A DNA stretch of 64,000 nucleotides from NCBI GenBank assembly GCA_037444685.1, contig JBBILX010000012.1, positions 1 through 64,000 of the forward strand. Reading direction: 5' to 3'. This DNA comes from UBA964 sp037444685 (GTDB taxonomy: Bacteria; Pseudomonadota; Gammaproteobacteria; Steroidobacterales; Steroidobacteraceae). The notes under the pieces were generated by a model, which searched no databases, had not been told where the DNA came from, and saw nothing but the letters and a program-made list of their open reading frames with translations. Shown here piece after piece: positions 22,600-31,520 of the stretch (positions within the stretch are counted from its first letter, which is position 1; the number at the start of each line of letters is the position of its first letter). Both the position numbers and the translations under genes were made by a program.

Positions 22600-23325
22600 A
22601 TGGGTCAGAAAGTCAATCCGATCGGCATCCGCCTCGGCATCACGCGCGAGTGGGCGTCGAAGTGGTACGCGGGCAAGAAGGAGTTCCCGCGCCACGTTCA
22701 CACGGACTTCCGCGTGCGCGATTTCCTGCGCAAGCGCCTCGCCGAGGCCTCGGTGTCGCGCGTCCTGATCGAGCGGGCTGCGAACAAGGTCAACATCACG
22801 ATCGAGACCGCGCGTCCGGGCATCGTGATCGGCAAGAAGGGCGAGGACATCGAGAAGCTGCGTGGCGACGTGGCGAAGCTGCTCGCCAAACCGATGCAGG
22901 ACGTTCGGGTCAACATCGCCGAGATCCGCAAGCCCGAGCTCGATGCGCAGCTCGTCGCCGACGGCATCGCGCAGCAGATCGAGAAGCGCGTGATGTTCCG
23001 CCGCGCGATGAAGCGTGCCGTCATGAGCACGATGCGCAGCGGCGCGCTCGGCGTGAAGGTGCGTCTCTCAGGCCGTCTCAATGGCTCGGAGATCGCACGA
23101 ACGGAGTGGTCGCGTGAGGGCCGCATCCCGCTGCACACCTTCCGAGCCGACATTGACTACGGCCTCGCCGAGGCGCGCACGACCTATGGGGTGATCGGCG
23201 TCAAGGTCTGGATCTTCAAGGGCGAGATCTTCGATCGCGACGAGGTCGCCAAGGCGGAGGCCCCGGCCGACGCGGCAGCGTCCGCGCCGGCTGCCGAGCC
23301 CGCCGCGGCTCCGGCGACCGCCTGA
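22600..23325 (+). CDS. rpsC: 30S ribosomal protein S3
   Basis: S3 forms part of the mRNA entry channel with helicase activity. The 241 residues include the KH domain (PGIVIGKKGEDIEKLR, about 68-83) and the C-terminal domain. The last 25 residues form an Ala/Pro-rich tail beyond the E. coli length, probably disordered. It follows rplV by 10 bases. Confidence 0.98.
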   Translation: MGQKVNPIGIRLGITREWASKWYAGKKEFPRHVHTDFRVRDFLRKRLAEASVSRVLIERAANKVNITIETARPGIVIGKKGEDIEKLRGDVAKLLAKPMQDVRVNIAEIRKPELDAQLVADGIAQQIEKRVMFRRAMKRAVMSTMRSGALGVKVRLSGRLNGSEIARTEWSREGRIPLHTFRADIDYGLAEARTTYGVIGVKVWIFKGEIFDRDEVAKAEAPADAAASAPAAEPAAAPATA

Positions 23326-23343
23326 GGCTGAGGAAATGCACCG

Positions 23344-23757
23344 ATGATGCAACCCAAGCGAACCAAGTACCGCAAGCAGTTCAAGGGCCGCAACGACGGT
23401 CTCGCGCTGCGCGGCAACACCGTAGCCTTCGGCGAATACGGCCTCAAGGCCACCGGACGGACGCGCATGACGGCCCGCGAGATCGAGGCGGCGCGCCGCG
23501 CGATCTCGCGCTCGGTCAAGCGCGGCGGTCAGCTCTTCGTGCGCGTCTTCACCGACGTGCCGGTCACGAAGAAGCCGCTCGAGGTCCGAATGGGTAGCGG
23601 CAAGGGCAATGTCGAATACTGGGTGGCGAAGGTCAGGCCGGGCAAGGTGCTGTTCGAGCTCGATGGCGTCGACGAGAAGACCGCGCGCGAGGCCTTCCGG
23701 CTAGGTGGCGCGAAGCTGTCGGTGTCGACGACTTTCGCCAAGCGACAGGTTCGCTGA
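23344..23757 (+). CDS. rplP: 50S ribosomal protein L16
   Basis: L16 contacts A-site tRNA. The product is 137 residues and begins MMQPKRTKYRKQFKGRNDG. Two adjacent ATG codons are present; the first gives the family-standard length. The hydroxylated Arg segment near PLEVRMGSGKGNVEYWVA is conserved. Confidence 0.97.
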   Translation: MMQPKRTKYRKQFKGRNDGLALRGNTVAFGEYGLKATGRTRMTAREIEAARRAISRSVKRGGQLFVRVFTDVPVTKKPLEVRMGSGKGNVEYWVAKVRPGKVLFELDGVDEKTAREAFRLGGAKLSVSTTFAKRQVR

Positions 23758-23774
23758 GCCGGAGGCAGCAACAG

Positions 23775-23981
23775 ATGAACGCCAAGGAACTCCGCAGCAA
23801 GACCACCGCCGAACTCGGCGAGGAGCTGCTCAAACTCCGCAAGGAGCAGTTCGCGCTGCGCATGCAGCGCGCGACAGGCCAGGGCGCCAAGCCCAGCGAA
23901 TTCGGCCGCGTGCGCAAGGCGATCGCGCGGCTCAAGACCGTGATGCGCGAGAAGGCCGCATCCGAAGGCAGGAAGTCATGA
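23775..23981 (+). CDS. rpmC: 50S ribosomal protein L29
   Basis: L29 is a two-helix protein near the tunnel exit. The 68 residues match family length and contain LRKEQFALRMQRATGQ. GGAGG lies before the ATG, and the stop overlaps the rpsQ start (ATGA). Confidence 0.96.
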   Translation: MNAKELRSKTTAELGEELLKLRKEQFALRMQRATGQGAKPSEFGRVRKAIARLKTVMREKAASEGRKS

Positions 23982-24250
23982 GCGAGAAGCAGTCACCCGC
24001 AGCCACCCAGCGCACGCTGACCGGCCGCGTCGTCAGCAACAGGATGAACAAGACCATCGCGGTCGAGATCGAGCGGCTGATCAAGCATCCGCGTTACGGC
24101 AAGTACATCCGGCGGACGACCAAGCTGCTCGCCCACGACGAGACCAACGAGGCGCGCGAGGGTGACACCGTGTCGATCGCCGAGTGCCGTCCGCTGTCGC
24201 GCCACAAGAGCTGGCGCCTCGTTGCGGTCGTCTCGCGCGCGGCGCAGTGA
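23978..24250 (+). CDS. rpsQ: 30S ribosomal protein S17
   Basis: S17 is a primary 16S rRNA-binding OB-fold protein. It starts at ATG 23978, overlapping the rpmC stop by 4 bases, which gives 90 residues (MSEKQSPAATQRTLTGRVVS). The conserved HPRYGKYIRRTTK and ECRPLSRHKSWRLV segments are present. Confidence 0.97.
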   Translation: MSEKQSPAATQRTLTGRVVSNRMNKTIAVEIERLIKHPRYGKYIRRTTKLLAHDETNEAREGDTVSIAECRPLSRHKSWRLVAVVSRAAQ

Positions 24251-24293
24251 GCCACGCGCTTCAGGGGCACGAGCCAGACAGTCGAGGTTCAAG

Positions 24294-24662
24294 ATGATCC
24301 AGTTGCGCACGATGCTCAATGCGGCCGACAACAGCGGCGCGAAGATGCTGATGTGCATCAAGGTCCTGGGTGGCACACGCCGTCGATACGCGACAGTCGG
24401 CGATGTCATCAAGGTCAGCGTCAAGGACGCCATCCCGCGCGGCAAGGTCAAGAAGGGCGAGGTCTACGACGCAGTCGTGGTGCGCACCCGTCGCGGTGTA
24501 CGACGCCCGGACGGCTCGCTCATCAGGTTCGACGGCAACGCGGCGGTGCTGCTGACCAACAAGCTCGAGCCGATCGGCACCCGCATCTTCGGCCCCGTCA
24601 CACGTGAGCTGCGCACGGCGCAGTTCATGAAGATCATCTCACTCGCGCCGGAAGTGCTCTGA
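24294..24662 (+). CDS. rplN: 50S ribosomal protein L14
   Basis: L14 lies at the intersubunit interface, where RsfS silences idle subunits. It has 122 residues and starts MIQLRTMLNAADNSGAK. First gene of the classical spc operon, here 43 bases after rpsQ. I see no clear promoter in the gap, so read-through from S10 is likely. Confidence 0.98.
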   Translation: MIQLRTMLNAADNSGAKMLMCIKVLGGTRRRYATVGDVIKVSVKDAIPRGKVKKGEVYDAVVVRTRRGVRRPDGSLIRFDGNAAVLLTNKLEPIGTRIFGPVTRELRTAQFMKIISLAPEVL

Positions 24663-24673
24663 GAGAGACAAAC

Positions 24674-24991
24674 ATGAACAAGATTCGCAAGGGCGACAAC
24701 GTCATCGTGATCTCGGGGCGCGACAAGGGACGCAAGGGCGCCGTGATCCGCGTCCTGCCCGACGGCAAGCTGATCGTCGAGGGCGTCAACCGTGTCAAGC
24801 GCCACACACGCGCCAATCCGCAGCGCAACCAGGGCGGCGGCATCGTCGAGAAGGAGATGCCACTGCATGCGTCGAAGGTCGCGCTGTTCAACCCCGCCAC
24901 CCAGAAGGGTGAGCGCGTCGGGATCAAGCGGCTGGCCGATGGCAAGCGGGTACGGTTTTTCAAGTCCAACGGAGAGATGATCGACGCCTGA
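24674..24991 (+). CDS. rplX: 50S ribosomal protein L24
   Basis: L24 is an assembly initiator with a KOW motif (KGDNVIVISGRDKGRKGAVIR, about 5-25). It has 105 residues, family length. It is 11 bases downstream of rplN, with GAGAG before the ATG. Confidence 0.97.
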   Translation: MNKIRKGDNVIVISGRDKGRKGAVIRVLPDGKLIVEGVNRVKRHTRANPQRNQGGGIVEKEMPLHASKVALFNPATQKGERVGIKRLADGKRVRFFKSNGEMIDA

Positions 24992-25025
24992 GGCGTCGCC
25001 CATCCGCGCAGAATAGGTGAGCCAG

Positions 25026-25565
25026 ATGGCAAGGCTACAGCAGGCGTACCGCGACGAGATCGTCCCGAGGCTCAAGAAGGAGCTCGGGATCACCAACGTG
25101 ATGGAGGTGCCGAGGATCACCAAGATCACGGTGAACATGGGCGTGGGCGAGGCCGTCGCGGACAAGAAGGTCATCGAGGCCGCAGCAGCCGATCTCGCCA
25201 AGATCACCGGGCAGAAGCCCAAGCTCTGCGCATCGCGCAAGTCGATCGCGTCGTTCAAGCTGCGGGAAGGTCTGCCCATCGGCGCCAAGGTCACGCTGCG
25301 CGGCGCACGCATGTACGAGTTCCTCGACCGCCTGATCACGATCGCGATGCCTCGAATCCGCGATTTCCGCGGCGTGTCACCGCGTTCCTTCGACGGTCGC
25401 GGCAACTACAACATGGGCGTCAAGGAGCAGATCATCTTCCCGGAGATCCAGTACGACCAGATCGATCAGCTTCGGGGCATGGACATCACCATCACCACCA
25501 CGGCGAAGGACGACAAGGCCGGTCGGGCGCTGCTCGAAGCCTTCAACTTCCCGTTCCGCAAGTAA
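25026..25565 (+). CDS. rplE: 50S ribosomal protein L5
   Basis: L5 binds 5S rRNA and P-site tRNA. I use ATG 25026 (MARLQQAYRDEIV), which has AGGTGA 5 bases upstream and gives 179 residues, the same as E. coli. The GTG three codons earlier lies within that Shine-Dalgarno sequence. The ITVNMGVGEA and DFRGVSPRSFDGRGNYNMG segments are conserved. Confidence 0.97.
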   Translation: MARLQQAYRDEIVPRLKKELGITNVMEVPRITKITVNMGVGEAVADKKVIEAAAADLAKITGQKPKLCASRKSIASFKLREGLPIGAKVTLRGARMYEFLDRLITIAMPRIRDFRGVSPRSFDGRGNYNMGVKEQIIFPEIQYDQIDQLRGMDITITTTAKDDKAGRALLEAFNFPFRK

Positions 25566-25581
25566 CGGCAGGAAAATCGAG

Positions 25582-25887
25582 ATGGCCAAGACGAACATGG
25601 TCGAGCGCGAGAAGCGTCGTGCCAGGATCGTGAAGAAGTACGCGGCGAAGCGAGCGCAGCTCAAGGAGCTGATCCGCAGCCCGAAGACCTCGCCCGAGGA
25701 ACGGGCCGCGGCGCAGGTGGCCCTGCAGAAGCTGCCGCGCGACGCGAGCCCGACGCGCGGCCGCAACCGCTGCTCGATCACGGGGCGTCCGCGTGGCGTC
25801 TACCGCAAGTTCGGCCTCGGCCGCGTGAAGATCCGCGAGACCGTCAGCCGGGGTGAGCTGCCTGGCGTGTCGAAGGCGAGCTGGTAA
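25582..25887 (+). CDS. rpsN: 30S ribosomal protein S14
   Basis: The 101-residue, long, zinc-free form of S14, lacking the CxxC pairs of the short form; typical of proteobacteria. RNRCSITGRPRGVYRKFGL is the family signature. It sits between rplE and rpsH in spc order. Confidence 0.97.
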   Translation: MAKTNMVEREKRRARIVKKYAAKRAQLKELIRSPKTSPEERAAAQVALQKLPRDASPTRGRNRCSITGRPRGVYRKFGLGRVKIRETVSRGELPGVSKASW

Positions 25888-25899
25888 GGAAGCACTGCA

Positions 25900-26295
25900 A
25901 TGAGCATGACCGATCCCATTGCCGATCTGCTGACGCGCATCCGCAATGCGCAGGCCGCACGCAAGACGGAAGTCAGTGTGGGTGCCTCGCGCCTCAAGCA
26001 GGCCGTCGTCAACGTCCTCAAGAACGAGGGCTACATCGGCGACTATCGCGTGTCCAGCGAGGGTGGCAAGAGCACGCTCACGATCGAGCTCAAGTACTTC
26101 GAGGGCCGCCCCGTTATCGACCGCCTCGAGCGCGTCTCGCGTCCGGGGCTGCGCATCTATCGCGGCAAGGATGAGTTGCCGAAGATCCAGGGTGGGATGG
26201 GTACGGTGATCGTCTCCACGCCGAAAGGGGTGATGACGGACCGACAGGCCCGCGAGATCGGCCAGGGCGGGGAAGTGCTCTGCATCGTGGCCTGA
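25900..26295 (+). CDS. rpsH: 30S ribosomal protein S8
   Basis: S8 binds the central domain of 16S rRNA and in E. coli represses the spc operon at rplE. It has 131 residues, beginning MSMTDPIADLLTRIRNA; the ATG two codons later is an alternative. The C-terminal STPKGVMTDRQAR signature is present. Confidence 0.97.
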   Translation: MSMTDPIADLLTRIRNAQAARKTEVSVGASRLKQAVVNVLKNEGYIGDYRVSSEGGKSTLTIELKYFEGRPVIDRLERVSRPGLRIYRGKDELPKIQGGMGTVIVSTPKGVMTDRQAREIGQGGEVLCIVA

Positions 26296-26326
26296 GGCGA
26301 GAGCGGACGAGGGCGGAAACGGAACC

Positions 26327-26851
26327 ATGAGTCGCATAGCGAAGAAACCCATCGATGTGCCCCAGGGCGTCACCGTGACGCTCGGCGACGGCGAGATCAC
26401 GCTCAAGGGCGCCAAGGGTGCCCTGAGCGTCAAGTTCGCCGACGGTGTGCGCGTGTCGCAGGACGGCAGGCAGCTCAAGCTCGTCTATGACGGCGCGAGC
26501 CGCATGGCCGCTGGCAGCGCGCGCGCACACATCGCCAACGTCATCGAGGGCATCACGCGAGGCTACGAACGCAAGCTCGAGCTCGTCGGCGTCGGCTTCC
26601 GTGCCGCGGTTCAGGGCAAGGTCCTCAATCTGACGCTGGGCTTTTCCCATCCGGTCAACTATCCGGTTCCCGACGGGATCACGATCGAGACACCCAGCCA
26701 GACCGAAATCGTCGTCAAGGGCGTCGACAAGCAGAAGGTCGGTCAGGTGGCTGCCGAGATACGCGAGCTGCGTCCGCCGGAGCCCTACAAGGGCAAGGGT
26801 GTGCGCTACGCCGGCGAGAAGATCGAATTGAAGGAAGGCAAGAAGAAGTAG
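26327..26851 (+). CDS. rplF: 50S ribosomal protein L6
   Basis: L6 lies next to the sarcin-ricin loop. The 174-residue two-domain protein begins MSRIAKKPIDVPQGV. The signature PEPYKGKGVRYAGEKI is present near the C-terminus. It precedes rplR as usual. Confidence 0.97.
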   Translation: MSRIAKKPIDVPQGVTVTLGDGEITLKGAKGALSVKFADGVRVSQDGRQLKLVYDGASRMAAGSARAHIANVIEGITRGYERKLELVGVGFRAAVQGKVLNLTLGFSHPVNYPVPDGITIETPSQTEIVVKGVDKQKVGQVAAEIRELRPPEPYKGKGVRYAGEKIELKEGKKK

Positions 26852-26899
26852 TCGCGGCTCGCGTCCGATCCGGATGCGTGTGCGAGCGAGGTTCGAGAC

Positions 26900-27259
26900 A
26901 TGCAGATCACGAAGAAAGAGCGCCGTCAGCGTCGTGCCGTTCGGGCCCGCGCGAAGATCCGCGAGCTCGGCATCGCACGGCTCACGGTGCATCGCACGCC
27001 CCGGCACATTTACGCTCAGGTATTCGACGCGTCCGGCGCCTCCGTCATCGCGGCGGCCTCGACCGTCCAGGCGGACATCGCCAAGGGTCTCAAGAGCACC
27101 GGCAACGTCGAGGCCGCGCGGGCGGTGGGTCGCGCGATCGCCGAGCGCGCCCGGGCCAAGGGCGTCGAGCGCGTCGCGTTCGATCGCGCAGGGTTCATGT
27201 ATCACGGCCGCATCAAGGCGCTCGCCGAGGCTGCGCGCGAAGCCGGCCTGCAGTTCTGA
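26900..27259 (+). CDS. rplR: 50S ribosomal protein L18
   Basis: L18 binds 5S rRNA with L5 and L25. It has 119 residues with the basic N-terminus KKERRQRRAVRARAKI and the C-terminal FDRAGFMYHGRIKALAEAAREAGL signature region. It starts 48 bases after rplF with GAGG upstream. Confidence 0.97.
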   Translation: MQITKKERRQRRAVRARAKIRELGIARLTVHRTPRHIYAQVFDASGASVIAAASTVQADIAKGLKSTGNVEAARAVGRAIAERARAKGVERVAFDRAGFMYHGRIKALAEAAREAGLQF

Positions 27260-27269
27260 GGGAAGACAG

Positions 27270-27776
27270 ATGGCACGACCCGAGAAGAATCCCGCTGCCG
27301 ACGAGTTCCTGGAGAAGCTCGTCGCGGTCAACCGCACGGCCAAGGTGGTCAAGGGTGGCAAACAGTTCGGCTTCACGGCCCTGACGGTGGTCGGCGACGG
27401 CGCCGGCCGCGTCGGCATCGGCTTCGGCAAGGCGCGTGAAGTGCCGGTAGCCATCTCGAAGGCGATGGCGGCGGCACGTAAGAACATGGCGACCGTCGCG
27501 CTCCGGAACGACACGCTGCACTACCCGGTCAAGGGCGTGCATGGCGCCACGCACGTGTTCATGCAGCCCGCTTCCGAAGGTACCGGTGTGATCGCGGGCG
27601 GCGCGATGCGCGCCGTGCTCGAGTGCGCCGGCGTGCGCAACGTGCTCGCCAAGAGCTATGGTTCGCGCAATCCGATCAACGTCGTCCGCGCGACCATGAA
27701 CGGCCTGCTCGCGGTCCAGTCGCCCGAGACGATCGCCGCGAAGCGCGGCAAGACGGTCGCCGAGATCCTCGCCTGA
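27270..27776 (+). CDS. rpsE: 30S ribosomal protein S5
   Basis: S5 contributes to mRNA entry and decoding fidelity. It starts at ATG 27270 (MARPEKNPAADEFLEKL), giving 168 residues. The N-terminal dsRNA-binding-like domain includes VVKGGKQFGFTALTVVGDG, where spectinomycin-resistance changes occur; it looks wild-type. It is 10 bases downstream of rplR. Confidence 0.97.
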   Translation: MARPEKNPAADEFLEKLVAVNRTAKVVKGGKQFGFTALTVVGDGAGRVGIGFGKAREVPVAISKAMAAARKNMATVALRNDTLHYPVKGVHGATHVFMQPASEGTGVIAGGAMRAVLECAGVRNVLAKSYGSRNPINVVRATMNGLLAVQSPETIAAKRGKTVAEILA

Positions 27777-27787
27777 GGTTCGTTTCG

Positions 27788-28000
27788 ATGAGCACCCAGA
27801 ATGCCAGCGCCGGCAAGCTCCGCGTGACGCTCCGCAAGAGCATCCATGGACAGCTCGCCAACATCGCCCAGTCGGTGCGCGGCCTCGGCCTGCGCAGGCG
27901 GCACCAGACGGTCATCGTCGCCGATACGCCCGAGAATCGCGGCCTGATCCGTACCGCGCGACACCTGCTTGCGGTCGAGCAGGACGGGGCGGCCCGCTAG
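27788..28000 (+). CDS. rpmD: 50S ribosomal protein L30
   Basis: L30 has 70 residues starting at ATG 27788; slightly longer than the 59-residue E. coli form because of an N-terminal extension before KLRVTLRKSIHGQ. The QSVRGLGLRRRHQTV signature is clear. It is the small gene between rpsE and rplO in the spc operon. Confidence 0.96.
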   Translation: MSTQNASAGKLRVTLRKSIHGQLANIAQSVRGLGLRRRHQTVIVADTPENRGLIRTARHLLAVEQDGAAR

Positions 28001-28024
28001 GCCGCCGTTGAAGGAGTCGAACTC

Positions 28025-28459
28025 ATGCGTCTCAATACGATCAAACCGGGTCCTGGTTCGAAGCGGCCACGGCTGCGCGTCGGGCGCGGCGCCTCGGCCG
28101 GCCAGGGCAAGACCTGCGGCCGAGGGGTCAAGGGTCAGCGCGCCCGCAAGGGCGGCTATCACAAGGTCGGCTTCGAAGGCGGCCAGATGCCGTTGCAGCG
28201 CCGGTTGCCGAAGGTCGGCTTTCGTTCGGCGATCAAGGCGCTGCGTGCCGAGGTGCGGCTTGGCGAGCTCGCCAAGGTCGAGTCGACGACCATCGACCTC
28301 GCCGCGTTGAAGGCCGCGAACATCGTGCCGCAGCATGCCGAGCAGGCCAAGGTGGTGCTGTCCGGCGAGATCACGCGCGCCGTCACGCTCAAGGGCGTTG
28401 GTGCGACCAAGGGCGCGCGCGCGGCCATCGAGGCCGCCGGCGGCAGGATCGAGGCCTGA
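28025..28459 (+). CDS. rplO: 50S ribosomal protein L15
   Basis: L15 is a late 50S assembly protein. The 144 residues begin MRLNTIKPGPGSKRPR, followed by the Gly/Arg-rich extension RVGRGASAGQGKTCGRGVKG. It is 24 bases after rpmD with AAGGAG upstream. Confidence 0.97.
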   Translation: MRLNTIKPGPGSKRPRLRVGRGASAGQGKTCGRGVKGQRARKGGYHKVGFEGGQMPLQRRLPKVGFRSAIKALRAEVRLGELAKVESTTIDLAALKAANIVPQHAEQAKVVLSGEITRAVTLKGVGATKGARAAIEAAGGRIEA

Positions 28460-28509
28460 GGCTCGTAAACGGACCGTACAGCGACTGCATCCAGGATCGG
28501 AAACAGACA

Positions 28510-29862
28510 GTGGCGAATCCCAGCATCGGAAATCCGGCAGCGACTCTCGCGGACGCGACGCGCTTCGCGGAGATTCGCCAGCGCCTGCTGTTCCTGATCG
28601 GAGCGCTGATCGTCTACCGGATCGGCACGTACATCCCCGTGCCGGGCATCAACCCGGACGCCGTCTCCCGCTTCTTCGAGGACCAGCAGAGCACGATCCT
28701 CGGCATCGTGAACATGTTCTCGGGCGGCGCTCTCGAGCGGCTGTCGATCTTCGCGATGGGCGTGATGCCGTACATCTCGGCTTCCATCATCGTGCAGATG
28801 ATGTCGCACGTGTATGGTCCGTGGGAGGAATACCGCAAGGAGGGAGAGTCGGGCCGGCGCAAGATCACGCAGATCACGCGCTATTTCACGGTCGCGCTCG
28901 CCATCTTCCAGTCGCTCGGTGCGGCGATTGCGCTGCAGAACGGCGGCATGGTCAATGCGGCCGGCTGGCAGTTCCTTTTCACCGCCACGATCACGATGAC
29001 CACGGGCACCATGTTCCTGATGTGGCTCGGCGAGCAGGTGACCGAGCGCGGGATCGGCAACGGCATCTCGATGATCATCCTCGCTGGCATCATTGCCGGT
29101 CTGCCCGGGGCGTTCGGGCGCACGATCGAGGCAGTGAATACCGGCGAGATGTCGGGTCCGTTCGCACTGCTGCTGATCGTGCTCGTGCTCGGCGTCACGG
29201 CCTTCTGCGTCTACGTCGAACGCGCCCAGCGCCGCATCGCCGTCAACTATGCCAAGCGCCAGGTCGGGCGCCGCATGATGCAGGGACAGACGACCCACCT
29301 GCCGTTCAAGCTCAACATGGCCGGCGTGATCCCGCCGATCTTCGCGTCGAGCCTGCTGCTGTTTCCCGCGACGATCGCGCAGTTCTTCGGCACCGGCGAG
29401 GGCCGCCTCGCCGAGTTCCTGCAGAATGTCGCGGCGGCGCTCGGCTACGGACAGCCGCTGCACCTCGTGCTCTATACGGTGCTGATCGTCTTTTTCTGCT
29501 TCTTCTACACGGCGCTCGTGTTCAATGCGCGCGATACTGCCGAGAACCTCAAGAAGTCGGGCGCCTTCATTCCGGGTATCCGGCCGGGGCAGCAGACCGG
29601 TGAGTACATCGACAAGGTGCTGACCCGCCTCACTCTCTGGGGTGCCATCTACGTGGCGGGCGTTTGCCTGATACCCGAGATCATGGTGGCCCAGGGCGGC
29701 GTGCCGTTCGTGTTCGGCGGTACCTCGCTGCTGATCGTCGTGGTCGTCGCGATGGATTTCATGTCGCAGCTGCAGGCGCACATGATGTCCCATCAGTATC
29801 CGGGGCTGCTCAAGAAAGCCAACCTCATGGGCTATGGGCGCGGTGGCACGCCGCAGGGCTGA
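28510..29862 (+). CDS. secY: Protein translocase subunit SecY
   Basis: The ten-helix channel subunit of SecYEG, 450 residues. I use GTG 28510, giving MANPSIGNPAATLADATRFAEIRQR. Signatures GTYIPVPGIN (first periplasmic region) and FAMGVMPYISASIIVQ (second helix) are present. It lies in the standard position between rplO and rpmJ and pairs with SecE at 218-607. Confidence 0.98.
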   Translation: MANPSIGNPAATLADATRFAEIRQRLLFLIGALIVYRIGTYIPVPGINPDAVSRFFEDQQSTILGIVNMFSGGALERLSIFAMGVMPYISASIIVQMMSHVYGPWEEYRKEGESGRRKITQITRYFTVALAIFQSLGAAIALQNGGMVNAAGWQFLFTATITMTTGTMFLMWLGEQVTERGIGNGISMIILAGIIAGLPGAFGRTIEAVNTGEMSGPFALLLIVLVLGVTAFCVYVERAQRRIAVNYAKRQVGRRMMQGQTTHLPFKLNMAGVIPPIFASSLLLFPATIAQFFGTGEGRLAEFLQNVAAALGYGQPLHLVLYTVLIVFFCFFYTALVFNARDTAENLKKSGAFIPGIRPGQQTGEYIDKVLTRLTLWGAIYVAGVCLIPEIMVAQGGVPFVFGGTSLLIVVVVAMDFMSQLQAHMMSHQYPGLLKKANLMGYGRGGTPQG

Positions 29863-29901
29863 TGGGCTCGGTCGGGAACGTTTCGAGACAGGATTTGGAT
29901 C

Positions 29902-30015
29902 ATGAAAGTACGTCCTTCGGTCAAGAAGATCTGCAAGAACTGCAAGATCGTGCGGCGTCGCCGCGTGGTCTACGTGATCTGCAGCGATCCGCGGCACAAG
30001 CAGCGCCAGGGCTGA
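29902..30015 (+). CDS. rpmJ: 50S ribosomal protein L36
   Basis: A 37-codon gene. The product begins MKVRPSVKKICKNCKIVRRR and ends with SDPRHKQRQG. It carries the zinc-ribbon residues Cys11, Cys14, Cys27 and His32, so it is the zinc-binding C+ form. It sits between secY and rpsM, its normal place at the end of the spc operon. Confidence 0.96.
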   Translation: MKVRPSVKKICKNCKIVRRRRVVYVICSDPRHKQRQG

Positions 30016-30029
30016 AACAGGGAGCGAAC

Positions 30030-30407
30030 ATGGCACGTATCGCCGGCATCAACATTCCGATGAACAAGCACATCGTCATCGGTCTGACCCATATCTACGG
30101 CGTGGGTCGGTCGCGCGCGCGCGAAGTCTGTGCGTCGGTCGGCGTCGATCCGACGACCAAGGTCAAGGACCTGACCGAAGCGGAAGTCAACGCGCTGCGT
30201 GCCCGGATCTCCAAGTGGCTGTTCGAGGGTGACCTGCGCCGCGAGGTGTCGATGAACATCAAGCGGCTGATGGACCTCGGTACCTATCGCGGCCTGAGGC
30301 ATCGCAAGGGGCTGCCGGTCCGGGGGCAGCGCACGCGCACCAATGCGCGCACACGCAAGGGCCCGCGCAAGCAGGCAGTCAAGCTCGGCAGCACCCCGGG
30401 CAAGTAA
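30030..30407 (+). CDS. rpsM: 30S ribosomal protein S13
   Basis: S13 forms intersubunit bridges and contacts P-site tRNA through its basic tail. It starts at ATG 30030 (MARIAGINIPMNKHIVIGL), with GGGAGCGAAC before it, giving 125 residues. The GLPVRGQRTRTNARTRKG tail signature is complete. First gene of the alpha operon. Confidence 0.97.
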   Translation: MARIAGINIPMNKHIVIGLTHIYGVGRSRAREVCASVGVDPTTKVKDLTEAEVNALRARISKWLFEGDLRREVSMNIKRLMDLGTYRGLRHRKGLPVRGQRTRTNARTRKGPRKQAVKLGSTPGK

Positions 30408-30452
30408 GGTCCGGACCCATCACTGGGCCGTAAGACACGAGAGCGATCGAAA

Positions 30453-30854
30453 ATGGCAGAGCAGAAACAGACGGGCAGCGGGAAGAAGCCGAAGAAGGCT
30501 CGCAAGAACGTCCTCGACGGTATTGCGCACATCCATGCGTCTTTCAACAACACAATCATCACGATCACCGACCGCCAGGGAAATACCCTGTCGTGGGCCA
30601 CGTCCGGCGGCTGTGGCTTCCGCGGCTCGCGTAAGTCGACGCCGTTCGCTGCGCAGGTCGCGGCCGAGAAGGCCGGCATCGCGGCGCAGGAGCATGGCGT
30701 ACGCAACGTCGAGGTCCGTGTCGCCGGCCCGGGCCCGGGACGCGAGTCGGCGGTGCGCGCGCTGAATGCCTGCGGTCTGAAGATCTCGAGCATCGCGGAC
30801 GTCACACCGATCCCGCACAACGGCTGCCGGCCGCCGAAGAAGCGTCGCGTCTGA
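30453..30854 (+). CDS. rpsK: 30S ribosomal protein S11
   Basis: S11 lies on the platform, binding the 3' end of 16S rRNA. The 133 residues include IAHIHASFNNTIITITDRQGN and the C-terminal PIPHNGCRPPKKRRV signature. The short Lys-rich N-terminal extension is normal. Confidence 0.98.
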   Translation: MAEQKQTGSGKKPKKARKNVLDGIAHIHASFNNTIITITDRQGNTLSWATSGGCGFRGSRKSTPFAAQVAAEKAGIAAQEHGVRNVEVRVAGPGPGRESAVRALNACGLKISSIADVTPIPHNGCRPPKKRRV

Positions 30855-30885
30855 TCGCCTCCCGAATTCCGAGGACATTGAAACC

Positions 30886-31509
30886 ATGGCTCGCTACATC
30901 GGACCCAAGTGCAAGCTCGCTCGCCGCGAGGGCACCGACCTGTTCCTCAAGAGCGGCGTGAAGCCGCTCGAGAGCAAGTGCAAGTTCCAGGTGCCGCCGG
31001 GCGGGATCAAGGGCGAGCGCCGCACGCGGCTCTCGGACTACGGTCTGCAGTTGCGCGAGAAGCAGAAGCTGCGACGCATGTACGGAGTGCTCGAGAGGCA
31101 GTTCGAGCGGTACTACACCGAAGCGGCACGCCGGCCCGGCGCCACCGGCGAGAACCTGTTGAAGCTGCTCGAGTGCCGTCTCGACAACGTCGTCTACAGA
31201 ATGGGATTCGCGGCGACACGCGCCGAGGCTCGCCAGCTCGTCAGCCACAAGGGCATCGAAGTCAACGGCGAGACGGTCACGATTCCCTCCTATCAGGTCA
31301 AGCCCGGTGACGTCGTGCAGGTCCGCGAGAAGTCACGCAAGCAGCTGCGCATCGCCAGCGCCATGCAGATCGCCTCTCAGGTCGGTCTGCCGGATTGGGT
31401 GCAGGTCACGGAGTCGGAGATGAAAGGCATCTTCAAGCAGGTGCCGGCCCGTGACGAGATTCTGCCGGACGTCAACGAGAACCTCGTCGTCGAGCTCTAC
31501 TCGAAGTAA
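30886..31509 (+). CDS. rpsD: 30S ribosomal protein S4
   Basis: S4 is an assembly initiator and the alpha-operon repressor in E. coli. It has 207 residues with the N-terminal MARYIGPKCKLARREGTDLF and an S4-type RNA-binding domain (about 95-155, RLDNVVYRMGFAATRAEARQ). The stop overlaps an ATG of the rpoA frame. Confidence 0.98.
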   Translation: MARYIGPKCKLARREGTDLFLKSGVKPLESKCKFQVPPGGIKGERRTRLSDYGLQLREKQKLRRMYGVLERQFERYYTEAARRPGATGENLLKLLECRLDNVVYRMGFAATRAEARQLVSHKGIEVNGETVTIPSYQVKPGDVVQVREKSRKQLRIASAMQIASQVGLPDWVQVTESEMKGIFKQVPARDEILPDVNENLVVELYSK

Positions 31510-31520
31510 TGGGAGCCGCC